Shown: in pieces, positions 51,163-61,129 of the stretch
Numbering within the stretch: position 1 is the first letter of the stretch
Layout of the letters: each line of letters starts with the position of its first letter
DNA from: Plecoglossus altivelis
Lineage: Eukaryota > Chordata > Actinopteri > Osmeriformes > Plecoglossidae
Length of the DNA stretch: 64,000 nucleotides
Reading direction: 5' to 3'
Assembly: GCA_036571765.1 (NCBI GenBank)
Contig: BROE01000013.1
Location: forward strand, 15,581,226 to 15,645,225
Translations under genes and position numbers: made by a program
Notes under the pieces: model-generated
The model's input: the letters and a program-made list of their open reading frames with translations, nothing else
Database searches by the model: none
Told to the model about the DNA's origin: nothing

Positions 51163-51583
51163 GCTGTGTGGCTGTGTCACTGTGTGGCTGTGTGTCAGTG
51201 TCTCTGTGTGGCTGTGTGACTGTGTTTGTGTGTCAGTGTTGCTATGTGTCAGTGTCTCTGTGTGGCTGTGTGACTGTGTTTGTGTGTCAGTGTGGCTGTG
51301 TGTCAGTGTCTCTGTGTGGCTGTGTGTCAGTGTTTTTGTGCGGCTGTGTGACTGTGTTTGTGTGTCAGTGTGGCTGTGTGTCAGTGTCTCTGTGTGGCTG
51401 TGTGGCTGTGTTTGTGTGTCAGTGTGGCTGCGTGGCCTGCAGACTGTGTTTGTGTGTCAGTGTGGCTGTGTGTAAGTGTCTCTGTGTGGCTGTGTGGCTG
51501 TGTGGTTGTGTTGCAGTGTGGCTGTGTGGTTGCGTCGCCGTGCGTCAGTGTAGCTGTGTGGCTGTGTGGTTGTGTGTCTGTAG
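51163..51583. repeat. GT-rich degenerate minisatellite with ~54-bp higher-order unit
   Basis: About 420 bases are built from GTGTGGCTGT, GTGTCAGTGT and CTCTGTGTGG blocks. The stretch beginning GTGTCAGTGTCTCTGTGTGG recurs with a period near 54 bases over the first copies, then degrades. Long Cys/Val/Trp-rich frames on the plus strand and His/Thr-rich ones on the minus strand result from the repeat and do not resemble a protein family. Confidence 0.92.
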
Positions 51584-51705
51584 TTGATGACCAGCAGCCT
51601 TCTCCTGTCACTGATGTCTGATCTTCTCTCTGCCACACTCAAAGCCAAGATGATGGGCCTAATGATTAAAGCAATTCTGTGTGGCTGGAGTGCTGCACTT
51701 CCTCT

Positions 51706-51782
51706 GTGTATGTGCGTGCATGCACGTGTGTGTGTGCGTATATGCATATGTGTGCACGTGTGTGTACGTGCGTGTGCACGTG
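51706..51782. repeat. Alternating purine-pyrimidine (GT/GC/AT) tract
   Basis: GTGCGTGCATGCACGTGTG, CGTATATGCATATGTG and GTACGTGCGTGTGCACGTG follow each other with hardly any break in alternation. Z-DNA or cruciform potential is inferred. Confidence 0.8.
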
Positions 51783-52399
51783 GATGTCAAAGATGTGACG
51801 TGATACAGAGGGACAGCGTAACTATTAAATATCCATCATTCCACGCCACATCAGTTCCAATGCAATCAGAAACACATGAGCACTTGAGTCCGGCCCCCGC
51901 CCATCAGCAATGATTAAGTAAGTCTTTCATTTCTAAGACAAATAAAATATGCAGGATCTTTTTATCATCAATGTAAATGACCTGTCTCTTTGGATGACAT
52001 TTAGCAGGGCCTGCGCAAGGACTAATACGAGATTCTGTGTACATGTGAGATTAGGTAAGCATTGGAGCAGGACAGGGGTATTGTCATTCTAATGAGTCCG
52101 GGCAGTGAGGTTGCGGCCTGTTCTGCAATGCAGTCATCTTGTTCTGTCCTTGTATCTGTCATGTTCAAGGCGGTGGCTTTGTTGAACAAATTGATGTGTC
52201 TGAGCACATAAGAGTGAGGGGGGTTGAAACTATTGTTGCTGCAGCCAATGAAATGGCAGTAGAGATCAGCCAGGGATAGGGTCCTCCATGGATGTTTAGG
52301 ATATGGCAACTTATAATCGGCATCGATTTCTTTTCCTCAAATCTGATATTGTTTCATCAAAATAATTGCGGCAAGCACAGCATCACAGTTATGAAATAT
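51783..52399. other. Non-coding stretch without a recognisable gene
   Basis: Complex sequence. Nothing that I can assign. Confidence 0.42.
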
Positions 52400-52900
52400 A
52401 ATTTCCTAGGTATACTTTAAACGTGCAAGCTGACGTAATTAAAGCCTCTCAATTTATACAGCGAGTAATTAAAAGTTTTGCTGGAGGATCTGTGTGTGTG
52501 TATATAACTATAATTTCACATAATGAAATGACATGTCGTAGATTGCTCATTGTCTGGTGAGATTGTTGTTCGGCGTGTTGAGATTCTGGATGAGTTGTCT
52601 CTTGGCTGGTTCCCACATGTTCGTCTCAGTAACCTGCGAGGGGCTGATAATTAGACGTGTCTGACCCTCATGGGGACGGCGCAATGAAATCGCTGTCACT
52701 CCTCTTTTTAAAAAATGCAAATAGCGCCACAAATTGACAATTTGTGAATACCGACTAGTTAAATAGCCAATACTCTTGTTTGATTGACATCCACACCCAC
52801 TCCCTTCCCCCTTAGCCCTCAGCTAAACAAGGCCGTCTTCCTTAAGATTGAGGAACTAAATGTCGATCAATTCTAAATGGGGTTTTTATAATTGCACGGT
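52400..52900. promoter_or_regulatory. Candidate enhancer-like block with octamer and palindrome
   Basis: Contains TGACGTAATTAAAG near 52431, GAGTAATTAAAAG near 52464, GATAATTAGACG near 52645, the octamer ATGCAAAT at 52715-52722 and the perfect palindrome ACAAATTG-A-CAATTTGT at 52729-52745. A short TGTG run sits near 52491. No frame is supported. It is among the best enhancer candidates by motif content. Confidence 0.35.
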
Positions 52901-53410
52901 GGGCTATTTAATCAGAAGAAGGTGGCTCAATTACATAGATTTCCAGATGTGTATAAGCACGCGGAGACACAAAGACAGGTCCCATCCGCTGGCAAACCAC
53001 AGGACAGATATAGCACAGCTAATGTAGAAAGTGTAGTCCGTGATAGTGGAGGGATAGTCTTGCGACCAGAAACCATTATCAGACATTCTCGTCACAAAAC
53101 AGCACGACCACACAGCCATCTCCCAGCCTTCCCCTTGTTGGCTGATATACCATGAAGGGCGTCTTCTTCAGAGATGAGGGGGAGACAGAGGGATAGAAAG
53201 ATGGCTGACAGCCCTGTTGGTGTGTCAGCCCATGGATGTCAGTGTGTGCACACACTCCCCAGCGTCACCTCCCCAGCGCTCATGTTTATGCAGAGAGCAA
53301 CTGATTTCTTTTGATTCCTGTGCTGAAGCGCTTGATTTTGGTGCTGCCTGTCTGCTGGCAGCCTTTCAACACCCAGGCACAGGTTCAGGGGTGTGCTAAT
53401 CAGGTCTGGG
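52901..53410. other. Non-coding stretch without a recognisable gene
   Basis: Complex sequence. Short frames on both strands show no recognisable product. Confidence 0.42.
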
Positions 53411-53442
53411 TGGGGCTGGGGCTGGGGCTGGGGCTGGGGCTG
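53411..53442. repeat. (GGGGCT)n hexanucleotide repeat, ~5 copies
   Basis: Five tandem GGGGCT units, followed by a diverged GGAGCC and G-rich sequence. Runs of four G at regular spacing make a plus-strand G-quadruplex plausible. Confidence 0.9.
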
Positions 53443-53985
53443 GAGCCGGGGTGGGAGGAAGGGGAGGAAGGAGATTTGGGGTGCAGTATCACCCTTTGGA
53501 ACAAGAAGAGAGGGTGTTTTCCCCTCAGGCTAAGTCTTTTTTGGTGTGAAGCCAGACTCCACATTCTCCCTCACCCTCTCTTACTCTCTCTCACTCTCTC
53601 ATATATGCATATTTGATCTGATATGTGGATATACATTTGGCCATGGATTTACACAAGTCACAAATGTAATCTAATATTAACATTGATGCAAAATACATTC
53701 ACATTCAGCAAACATTTCCTGTTCTGATGTAGTTCTGGAGAATACTCTACGGGGTCACGACCCCAGAATACAGGCAGAATGTTCACCATGCGTTAAGGAG
53801 GGAGACCGCGGTACATTCTGGACAGTATTGATCCTCACCTCCATTGGAAAGATAAATCATGCTGCTAAGTTGAGGCTGTTTGGGGTCACTTGCAGGGGGG
53901 CTGCTGTTTATCAGTCAGTCGACACACACAGAGCCCTCCGATGATGTAGCAGACCTGTCTAACACATGCAGAAAACAAGAACATG
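53443..53985. other. Non-coding stretch without a recognisable gene
   Basis: A CT-rich patch lies near 53570-53600. Otherwise nothing is assigned. Confidence 0.4.
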
Positions 53986-53993
53986 GGAGAGAA

Positions 53994-54032
<39 letters not shown>

Positions 54033-54079
54033 AAGGGAAAGGGAAAGGGAAAGGGAAAGGGAAAGGGAAAGAAAGAGGG
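53986..54079. repeat. (GA)n followed by (GGGAAA)n purine tract
   Basis: A GA run is followed by about seven GGGAAA hexamers, all purine on the plus strand. A strand-asymmetric tract of this length could form H-DNA. Confidence 0.95.
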
Positions 54080-54159
54080 ATATGGAGAGAAATAGATGGG
54101 GGCACGTGAGACAGTTAGCATGACGAGAGAGCAATACTGATAAATCACAATTCACTCAG

Positions 54160-54490
54160 GGAGCAGTCACACTCAATGACAGATTCACTGGCTGCCTCAA
54201 CAGCTCATTTGATAACACTCCCGCCGCTCCATTCATTTTTCTGAGGGATGAAAGGCAGGCTGGAAATGTCATCAGCTCGCTGAGGCAGGAACGATGGTAA
54301 CTCTGAATAAAGGAGGGGGGAGGTGCCTCCTAATTAATTAAGTTTCTTTAGGCCTGCCACGAGCAGAGACGAGCCCCGCCTTTTTCCAGGGGACCTTTCA
54401 ATTAGACACGCGTTGTAATTAAATGCTGTGTCACAGACCTGGCGGGCCTTGCCAGATCTATGTCCTGGTCTAAACCACCCCCATTCATCA
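54160..54490. promoter_or_regulatory. Candidate enhancer-like non-coding block
   Basis: TAATTAATTAA at 54331-54341, CAATTAGAC near 54399 and TTGTAATTAAATG near 54413 lie in complex sequence free of simple repeats. Homeodomain-type cores are clustered within about 100 bases. Confidence 0.33.
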
Positions 54491-54591
54491 TCTTGATAGA
54501 TAGCACAACACGCAGGAAGATTGGTTTGTATTTTTGGTGAGGTTTGTTTTCCTCTCTCCTCTGTAGTTTCTCTTGCTCTTTTTTCTCTTTA

Positions 54592-54618
54592 TCTCTCTCT
54601 CTCTCTCTCTCTCTCTCC
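54592..54618. repeat. (CT)n microsatellite
   Basis: A short, nearly perfect CT run preceded by TTTTCTCTTT. Confidence 0.9.
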
Positions 54619-56122
54619 CAGGCCCCTTGACTTACCTTGCAATATTTATTTTACAGATTCTCTTTTTTCCATTTGTGCTTTTTTACTGCTGCCGCAGTGG
54701 AGACTATTGGTAGAAGTGGTCTGAATAAATTATACAAATGTACATTTTGCAATAATTAGATCATTCTTTCAACGGTGTGGACCCTTAAAAAAGATTTTGT
54801 TTTCCCAGTCACTTCTCACAAATTACAAGTCACTTAACCATTGAGTACACATTGGCTTCGCTGCCCCCTCACAACAGTGAATCAGAAACCAGTTGGACTG
54901 TGGCACATCCTGACTTTTCAAACAGAAATATTTGATCCTGCTCACAGAGGAATGGAGAGACAGAGGAGGAGAGGGAGAGGTTGAGAAACAGAGAGTGAGC
55001 GAGGGAGTGCGAGGAACCGACACAGAGAGAACCCTTGGCTTGTAGGTATCCTGGGCTTGCTGTGCTCAATCTCTGATGAGAGAGAATCTTCTGAAAGGAG
55101 AGTAATGCAGGTCCTGAGAGCCAGACCCTGGACTGAGGACATGTCTTGGGGACATGGTGTGTGGTCATCTTCACCGTGTCTCTCTCTGCGTCAGATGTTG
55201 CACGCGCTCAGAATGCCCCTCGCACTTCAAACGGCCTCCTGCCCGCCCCCTCCCTCCTCTCTGCTCCCCTTCACCGGCCGTCTCTCCCTGTGTTGTCCAA
55301 CATCACACAGGGCCGGGTTGTTCTGCCTCCGCTTTGTCTCACTCGCAGACTTCACAGCGATACCGAGCTTATATCCAACACAGAGCTGCCTGTTTACAAA
55401 TCACACACACCACTGTGTGTGTTTACAAATCAGACCATAGTGCATGTTTCTTTGAAACTACCTACTGCATGTATTTTATCCACCTGGAATACAGGTTCCT
55501 AGCAACATTGTGTATTGGATACTTGTCCGTATTCTCAAAGTCAGCAACGTGCTTCAGTATTCGACAGCGTGTTGTACTGTACACAGCAGACAGAGCCAAA
55601 CCAGGCCTGAATGCTGAATGAACGGAGCAGACTTTGCGTACAGTGCAGTGTGCAGATGAGCCGTACTGAAACACAATCCCATTGACCCCCCCTACGCGTT
55701 CAAACAGAAACGTGAAACAAATCATCGGAGATGAGACGAACCAAAGCTTCTTTTTTTGGGATTGTTTGACTCCATCTTCAATGGAACTGCTTCTGTAACA
55801 GAAGACACTTCAAAAGGTTAGGCTTTTTTATCCCTGGGTGTTTTCTCCCCGCGAGTCCAACAATGACATGGAAATGCTAGCATGTTCTGGGAGGACCTAT
55901 TCTGAGCTTAGACAGCTGGTGTTGGTGTTTGAACCACTGGCAGACTGGGCCCTCAGTTTCCTCCTCTTGTACAGTTTAGCTTGGCCAGCTGGGGATATTG
56001 CTTTCCCTATCTTGGTTTTTCCTCGTGTGTAATTTTGACGAGGCCTGTGGTAGCAGAGGTAACCAAAGCCTTAATTGAGATGAACGAAAATAGGCAACAA
56101 AAAGCAACATTGCACTTGTTTC
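54619..56122. other. Non-coding stretch without a recognisable gene
   Basis: Includes a GA-rich degenerate patch near 54955-55010. Three overlapping plus-strand frames at 55057-55621 lie in different phases and lack recognisable domains, so none is called. Confidence 0.4.
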
Positions 56123-56174
56123 TTTCTCTCTCTCACTCTCGCTGTTTCACTCTATTTTTCTCTCTCTCTCTCTG
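56123..56174. repeat. CT-rich microsatellite
   Basis: Two CT runs separated by GCTGTTTCACTCTATTTT. Confidence 0.85.
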
Positions 56175-56269
56175 CCATGGAGGTCTTAATGCTTTTGCAT
56201 GAATGGTTTGACAATATCACATTCCAAACCTTTTACGATTCACAGAGGTGTTCAACCCATAACTTAACT

Positions 56270-56283
56270 CCCCCCCCCCCCCC
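56270..56283. repeat. Poly-C run (14)
   Basis: Fourteen consecutive C on the plus strand. Confidence 0.9.
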
Positions 56284-56389
56284 GCCTCTGTTAACGTGAT
56301 GTGCTGGACACAGATGTCCTCTGCAGCTATCCTGTGGTCGTGCGTGCCACACGCTTCCGAAAGAAAGGAGCACATCGTTTTCAAAGGGA

Positions 56390-56670
56390 GCTGCTGTTAA
56401 CAGAAAATTGATGTGGTGCGAGGCCTGACCCCTAATTTTCTTTATTTTTCATTGCTTTGTTAAAAGGTGCCGGCAGGGGAATGCTAGCTGTCATTGCTTT
56501 TAACCCTTCCGCTCGCCTGCTGTCTCCATCTCTGGATGTATACAATAATAGACTTGGCTATTTGGACTGGCACACAATGAATGTTGCTGTAATTTCTCCT
56601 GTCACAGGGGGCAACAAATGGTCCGGGTGTGTGCTATTTATTTATTTTTTATTTTTTTCTCTTTGCCTTT
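56390..56670. promoter_or_regulatory. Candidate enhancer-like non-coding block
   Basis: Complex sequence with CCTAATTTTCTTTATTTTTC, GCTAGCTGTCATTGC and AATGTTGCTGTAATTTC and no repeats apart from a T-rich right end. The call is compositional. Confidence 0.28.
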
Positions 56671-56975
56671 TGCTTGTTGCCTACGTGTAGAGAGCAATTT
56701 ACATGGAGACATTAATGTAACTGTCATGTTCTATCCAAGAGCACTGATGCAGAACTGCTAAAGACAGCCAAACCGCAGTATTGATGCTTATGGCACTAGA
56801 GATGAAACTGCAATACAAAGTTAATGGAATTAAGTAAAGAATTCTCCTATCTAGCCATGCAGGGAGAGAGCGGAAAAGAGGAACATTTAAATAAGCACTG
56901 GCTTGGAAATAAATGGCCAAATATAACATCTAGAAAGACATTTGCCAAATGCAATTTGTTTGAGGTGAAGATTCA
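56671..56975. other. Non-coding stretch without a recognisable gene
   Basis: A/T-rich sequence. Nothing is assigned. Confidence 0.4.
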
Positions 56976-57006
56976 AAGAGAGAGTGTGTGTGTGAGAGAG
57001 ACATAG

Positions 57007-57047
<41 letters not shown>

Positions 57048-57194
57048 GCATGAGAGAGATATAGAAAAAGACAAGGTGAGAGAGAGAGGAACTGAGAGAG
57101 CCAGCGAGTTGTACGGAGACAGAGGAGCGTGAGTAAGGAAGACACAGAGGGCGAGAGAGAGCGAGATCAAGAAAGGAGAGAGGGGGGGGGGGGG
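56976..57194. repeat. Long (GA)-rich tract ending in 13-base poly-G
   Basis: GAGA runs with GATAGATAGA and CAGACAGA variants and unique islands end in thirteen consecutive G (57182-57194). Minus-strand Ser/Leu-rich frames are artefacts. Confidence 0.9.
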
Positions 57195-57624
57195 TCAGGA
57201 AACACAAACATGTGGATTACATCCGTTCAAGTTGCAGCCTGAACTGTATGGATGCGATTCCTCCATCAGGCTCATTGTTGTCTGAATAGGAAGAGGGTCA
57301 CATCCGTCACCTGGACAGACCGAGACTCACACAAACAGCATCTTGATTAAGCCTCCAGTTAAACTGCCATTGTGCTGTCAAGTCACCAGCAGTAAAGTAT
57401 TGTGCAGCACCGACTTGAAGGTGTGCGGAGCTGGGCTGGTGGGAGCAAGGGAATGCAAGACCTTGTAGCCCCGCATTAGACGATTTCAGCAGGGACCTGG
57501 CGAACACAAGCCAACAGGAAATGGAGGTTCTGACTGGGAGGTCTGCTTCGGAGCACTCGCCTCCCTGCAGACGCAGAGGAGACAAGCACAGAGCCCCTCC
57601 CATTCCATCCTCCCGAAGGACGAG
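57195..57624. other. Non-coding stretch between GA tracts
   Basis: Complex sequence. No gene is recognised. Confidence 0.4.
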
Positions 57625-57720
57625 ACACGGACAGACAGAGAGAAACAGAGAGAGAGACAGAGCAAGGAAGAGAGAGACAAAGAAAGTCAGAGAGAGACAG
57701 AGAGAAACAGAGATACAGCG
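57625..57720. repeat. (GA)-rich microsatellite, imperfect
   Basis: GACAGAGAGAAACAGAGAGA-type units with interruptions. Confidence 0.88.
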
Positions 57721-58039
57721 AAATTAGAAACAAAGGAATTGAAGGAAAATGCGATATGACTTGCGCAATAAATTATGCAGAACATTTTCCCTTTTTGTGT
57801 TTCTGAATAACAAAACAAGTTATAAGTAATTATTTTAAAAACAGTTTTAAACATTTATGCTATTGAACTTGATTAACATCTCATCTGTCTTGGCAAAATG
57901 GCAGAAAAACGGAGGTTGAGCAGTGGTAAAATCTGTCAGCTGTGAGAGCAGCTTCATCTCGTTCCTCTGTCCTGATGAGGAGGAAATGACACGTCAGGGA
58001 GTAGCTCAGCTCGTTCTCGCTCTGCCATCTATCAGAAAC
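57721..58039. other. Non-coding stretch without a recognisable gene
   Basis: A/T-rich at the start, complex later. Nothing is assigned. Confidence 0.4.
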
Positions 58040-58390
58040 ACACAATGTGTCAAAAGGCACAACCCCGATTCATTTGTCATTAATGATTCATTAATACCCT
58101 CTTCATTAATTCATAATCGTTTGCAGAGCTTGATCTTAATTGCTCGCTATGATTCCGATTTGGACATCAGCCAGCCATCAATTAACTCACTTTTGCCTGC
58201 GTACTGGAGCTATTATGATACGACACGGCGCAAAGCGTTGGCTTCGATCTGAAAGGCTGGAAACAGCGTTCTACAAGACAGGGCCCTCCTACCAAACGGC
58301 TGTGGAGAGACGAGATGTTATTTATCTGAGACGCGGGGAGGTTGACAAGAGAAGTTTCCCGAGTGTAATGGGCACCATCAGTCTGGGCAG
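58040..58390. promoter_or_regulatory. Candidate enhancer-like block with dense ATTA motifs
   Basis: The palindrome TCATTAATGA at 58077-58086, ATTCATTAATACC, CTTCATTAATTCATAATCG and CATCAATTAACTC lie within about 120 bases, giving at least six ATTA/TAAT cores. The following sequence is CpG-richer and complex. Plus-strand frames across it (58140-58700) run into the adjacent minisatellite and have no domain. Confidence 0.37.
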
Positions 58391-58448
58391 AGTGTGGGCC
58401 CTCTCTACATCATATATGACAACATCACAACACTGTGGAATGCTCTGT

Positions 58449-58612
58449 CCTGCCTCACTGCCCTGCCTCACTGCCCTGCCTCACTACCCTGCCTCACTGC
58501 CCTGTCTCACTGCCCTGTCTCTCCGCCCTGCCTCACTACCCTGCCTCACTGCCCTGCCTCACTGCCCTGCCTCACTGCCCTGCCTCACTGCCTTGCCTCA
58601 CTGCCCTCACAA
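58449..58612. repeat. 13-bp minisatellite, about 12 copies
   Basis: Tandem TGCCCTGCCTCAC units with point variants (TACCCTGCCTCAC, TGTCTCAC). The period is 13 and not a coding period, although 13-mers without stops keep all three plus-strand frames open and give Leu/Pro/His-rich repeats. The unit is unrelated in sequence to the 13-mer array at 21951-22559. Confidence 0.95.
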
Positions 58613-58678
58613 CCCTGTCTGTGTGGGCGTCTGTTTGTGTTTGTGGAGTGCTTCCATGTTCCCCTTTCACATGTTCTT

Positions 58679-58716
58679 GTGTGTGTGTGTGTGTGTGTGA
58701 ATGTGTGCGTGTGCTT
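58679..58716. repeat. (GT)n microsatellite, short
   Basis: GT run followed by GAATGTGTGCGTGTGC. Confidence 0.9.
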
Positions 58717-59443
58717 GTTTCCCTGCTACTGTATAGACTGTATGTGTTAAAGACCGACGATCCACCTGTTGGGTCTAAGAGCTCGGGGATGTGTGTTTTC
58801 TGCCAGCAGAGCTAAGCCAGGCGTAACGGCACTATCAATGTTTAAGAGACACTGCCATGTGTTATTCATCCCTCTTTTACTCGCCGCATTGTCTCTTATG
58901 TTATTATTATAACTGCTCTGAATAAATCATTCTCAGCAATAGTGTTCTTTCAAAAGATGAATTAAACAGAGGCTTTGAATAGAAAGCATTTCTATTCACC
59001 CTCTGTGCTAAGGGGTTTGGCTGTACAGAAGCTGTCATCCACACAGCTGACAAAGCAGAGCGGTATTGATAATACATTTAATGTGATAGAAACAGGCCTA
59101 CTTAACAGGAAATGCGCTCACAATTCACGTGCAATAATTGGCTGTTAGTTGGGTCAGAGCAGGAACCTGTTGGTGTGGTCAAACTGGGATGTGTTGATGG
59201 TTGTCAGGCTGCGACAGGCGTGCTTGTGTTGTGGAGACACAGAGGGGCCTGGCAGAGGCTGGCTGGGCCCTGGAGACCCCAGGAGGCCCCAGACTAGTGG
59301 GAACACACACAGCACTGGTTTATCAGCTCTGCTCAGTGGGAGTGTGATGCAGGAGCTGTGACTGCTTTGTGTGAATGCATTACATTAGCACACTGAGGCA
59401 CTGATGAGTCCAGTTAACGTGTCGGATCCCAGCAGGAGGCCGT
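58717..59443. other. Non-coding stretch without a recognisable gene
   Basis: Complex sequence. Nothing is assigned. Confidence 0.4.
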
Positions 59444-59524
59444 GCACGCACACCCACACACCCACACACACCCACACACACACAATCACGCGTACAGTCC
59501 TCACACCCGCGCGTACGCACACAC
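59444..59524. repeat. (CA)n / (CACACC)n tract
   Basis: CACACC hexamers and CA dinucleotides followed by CGCGTACGCACACACTC. It is a largely alternating tract. Confidence 0.88.
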
Positions 59525-59760
59525 TCATCTTTAATTAAAGCAACGTAACCATTTTAACGAGACGGATGTCACAAGCGTTTCCTTTCACCATTCTGTAGAT
59601 TGTTTCGCCCGCCTCGGGAAATGTGCATTGATTGCCGATCCAGTGTCACTTCACTTCCATTTCACTGGTTTAATTGTCGCCTCTCGTTACTTAGTGCTCC
59701 TCATATGGCATCTCAATGGTGTGAAACATCACATAGTTTCAGCTTGCTTTAAATAACCAC
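59525..59760. promoter_or_regulatory. Candidate enhancer-like non-coding block
   Basis: TTAATTAA at 59531-59538, ACCATTTTAACGAG near 59548 and GGTTTAATTGTCG near 59667 lie in complex sequence without simple repeats. Confidence 0.32.
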
Positions 59761-60094
59761 AATCCAGACTGTTGGGGAACAAATATTTGTAATGATGTAA
59801 AAGGGCCGTGCGTGTCAGAGATTTGAGTAGCCCTATTTCTCTTGCAAAGCGAGTAACTTGAGGGTGTAGCAATATGCCAGTGTTAAGATGTATACAGGGC
59901 TAATTACTGATTAGACTATCTGTGAAGCAGCCCAGTCATTCAGACGCCCTGTAATCTTATCTGTGTTTAATAAGTGTCAGTGTTTCCCATCCTCGCTCAC
60001 TACCATTACCCTGCTTAGCTACTCTGCCCCGTTAGAGCAATTGGACAAACACACCCTCACTTATCAAGGAAGGAGAGGAAGAAAGAGGAACGAC
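59761..60094. other. Non-coding stretch without a recognisable gene
   Basis: Complex sequence. Nothing is assigned. Confidence 0.4.
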
Positions 60095-60118
60095 ACACTC
60101 TCTCTCTCACTCACTCAC

Positions 60119-60176
<58 letters not shown>
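60095..60176. repeat. (CT)n / (ACTC)n / (CA)n compound microsatellite
   Basis: CT run, ACTC tetramers, a long CT run, then a CA run. Confidence 0.95.
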
Positions 60177-60177
<1 letters not shown>

Positions 60178-61129
60178 CCGCTCTTTTAAGTGAGCTGCTT
60201 TGAACGCATCACTTAAATGTAATTTAATGTTTCATTTGAGATTTATTCAGAATTAAGCATAATAAACAAAGCATGCCTTTTTCTTCCCCCGTGTGTTGGA
60301 ATGAACCCGGTCACACGTGTCATCCCGCTCCTGACAGGCCCCCGACTTCAAAAGCCCTCGGCTGGGGCTGAAAGACGGAGCGAGGAAGCGGAGAGAGAGG
60401 GTGAGTACCAGGCTGCAGGGGCCGTCCCTGCCGTGTGTGCGCATCACAGACAGCCTCCTGCCTCCTCAGCTAATTAACTCCTTTACCTCTACAACAACAA
60501 CCTCTTCTCCTCCGAACCTGCTCTGGCAGACTGGCGACGACACAGACGGGTTGTGAGTGGTTTCTAAATGAAAGGTGATTTGGAGGGTGCATGTTGTTAA
60601 TGTTGCTGGGTTTTTCCTGAGTCCCGTGGGGTCGGGGGGAGAGAAGACCTTGGTTGTGGCGACCGCAGAAGGAGACGGGAGACGCCGCAGCTTCATCCAC
60701 CCCCTTCTGGACACACACAAGAACAACAAATGTATGGAAATGGAAGGCAAAAGGGGCGTTCATGTTGTCCAGATCAACAGCAACATTGCTTTGTAGAAAG
60801 CCAGTGGTAACTAGATAACTAGTACCTTAACTAATACTTATATCAAAACTGTTGCGCCCTGTTTTCTTTCTTGCACAAAATGTTGTTTGAGCTTTCGGAT
60901 AAAGCAGGACATGTACAGATAGCTCACTCAGCAACTAGCAGCCGTGTTCTGTCCAAAGGTTGCATGAATTTGGAGCCCTTTTGATAGACTATGTTATTTT
61001 CTAAAGCTACATATAATGTTTCAGGGATTTCAGAGCTGGAATGATGTAAACATGCAGTGGTGAATACCTTAGTTATGCAGACTTTCCACATTACATAGAC
61101 TGACACTTACTCCCTCACACATACCCACA
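60177..61129. other. Non-coding stretch without a recognisable gene
   Basis: A G/C-rich patch lies near 60300-60430. No gene, RNA or mobile element is recognised. Confidence 0.4.

Noticed and set aside
51035..51747. Cys/Val/Trp-rich protein
   Set aside because: It is a translation of the GT minisatellite, open in several frames at once.
58140..58815. Leu/Pro/His-rich repeat proteins of up to 186 codons
   Set aside because: The 13-base array lacks stops in all plus-strand frames. Three overlapping frames of similar length cannot all be genes.
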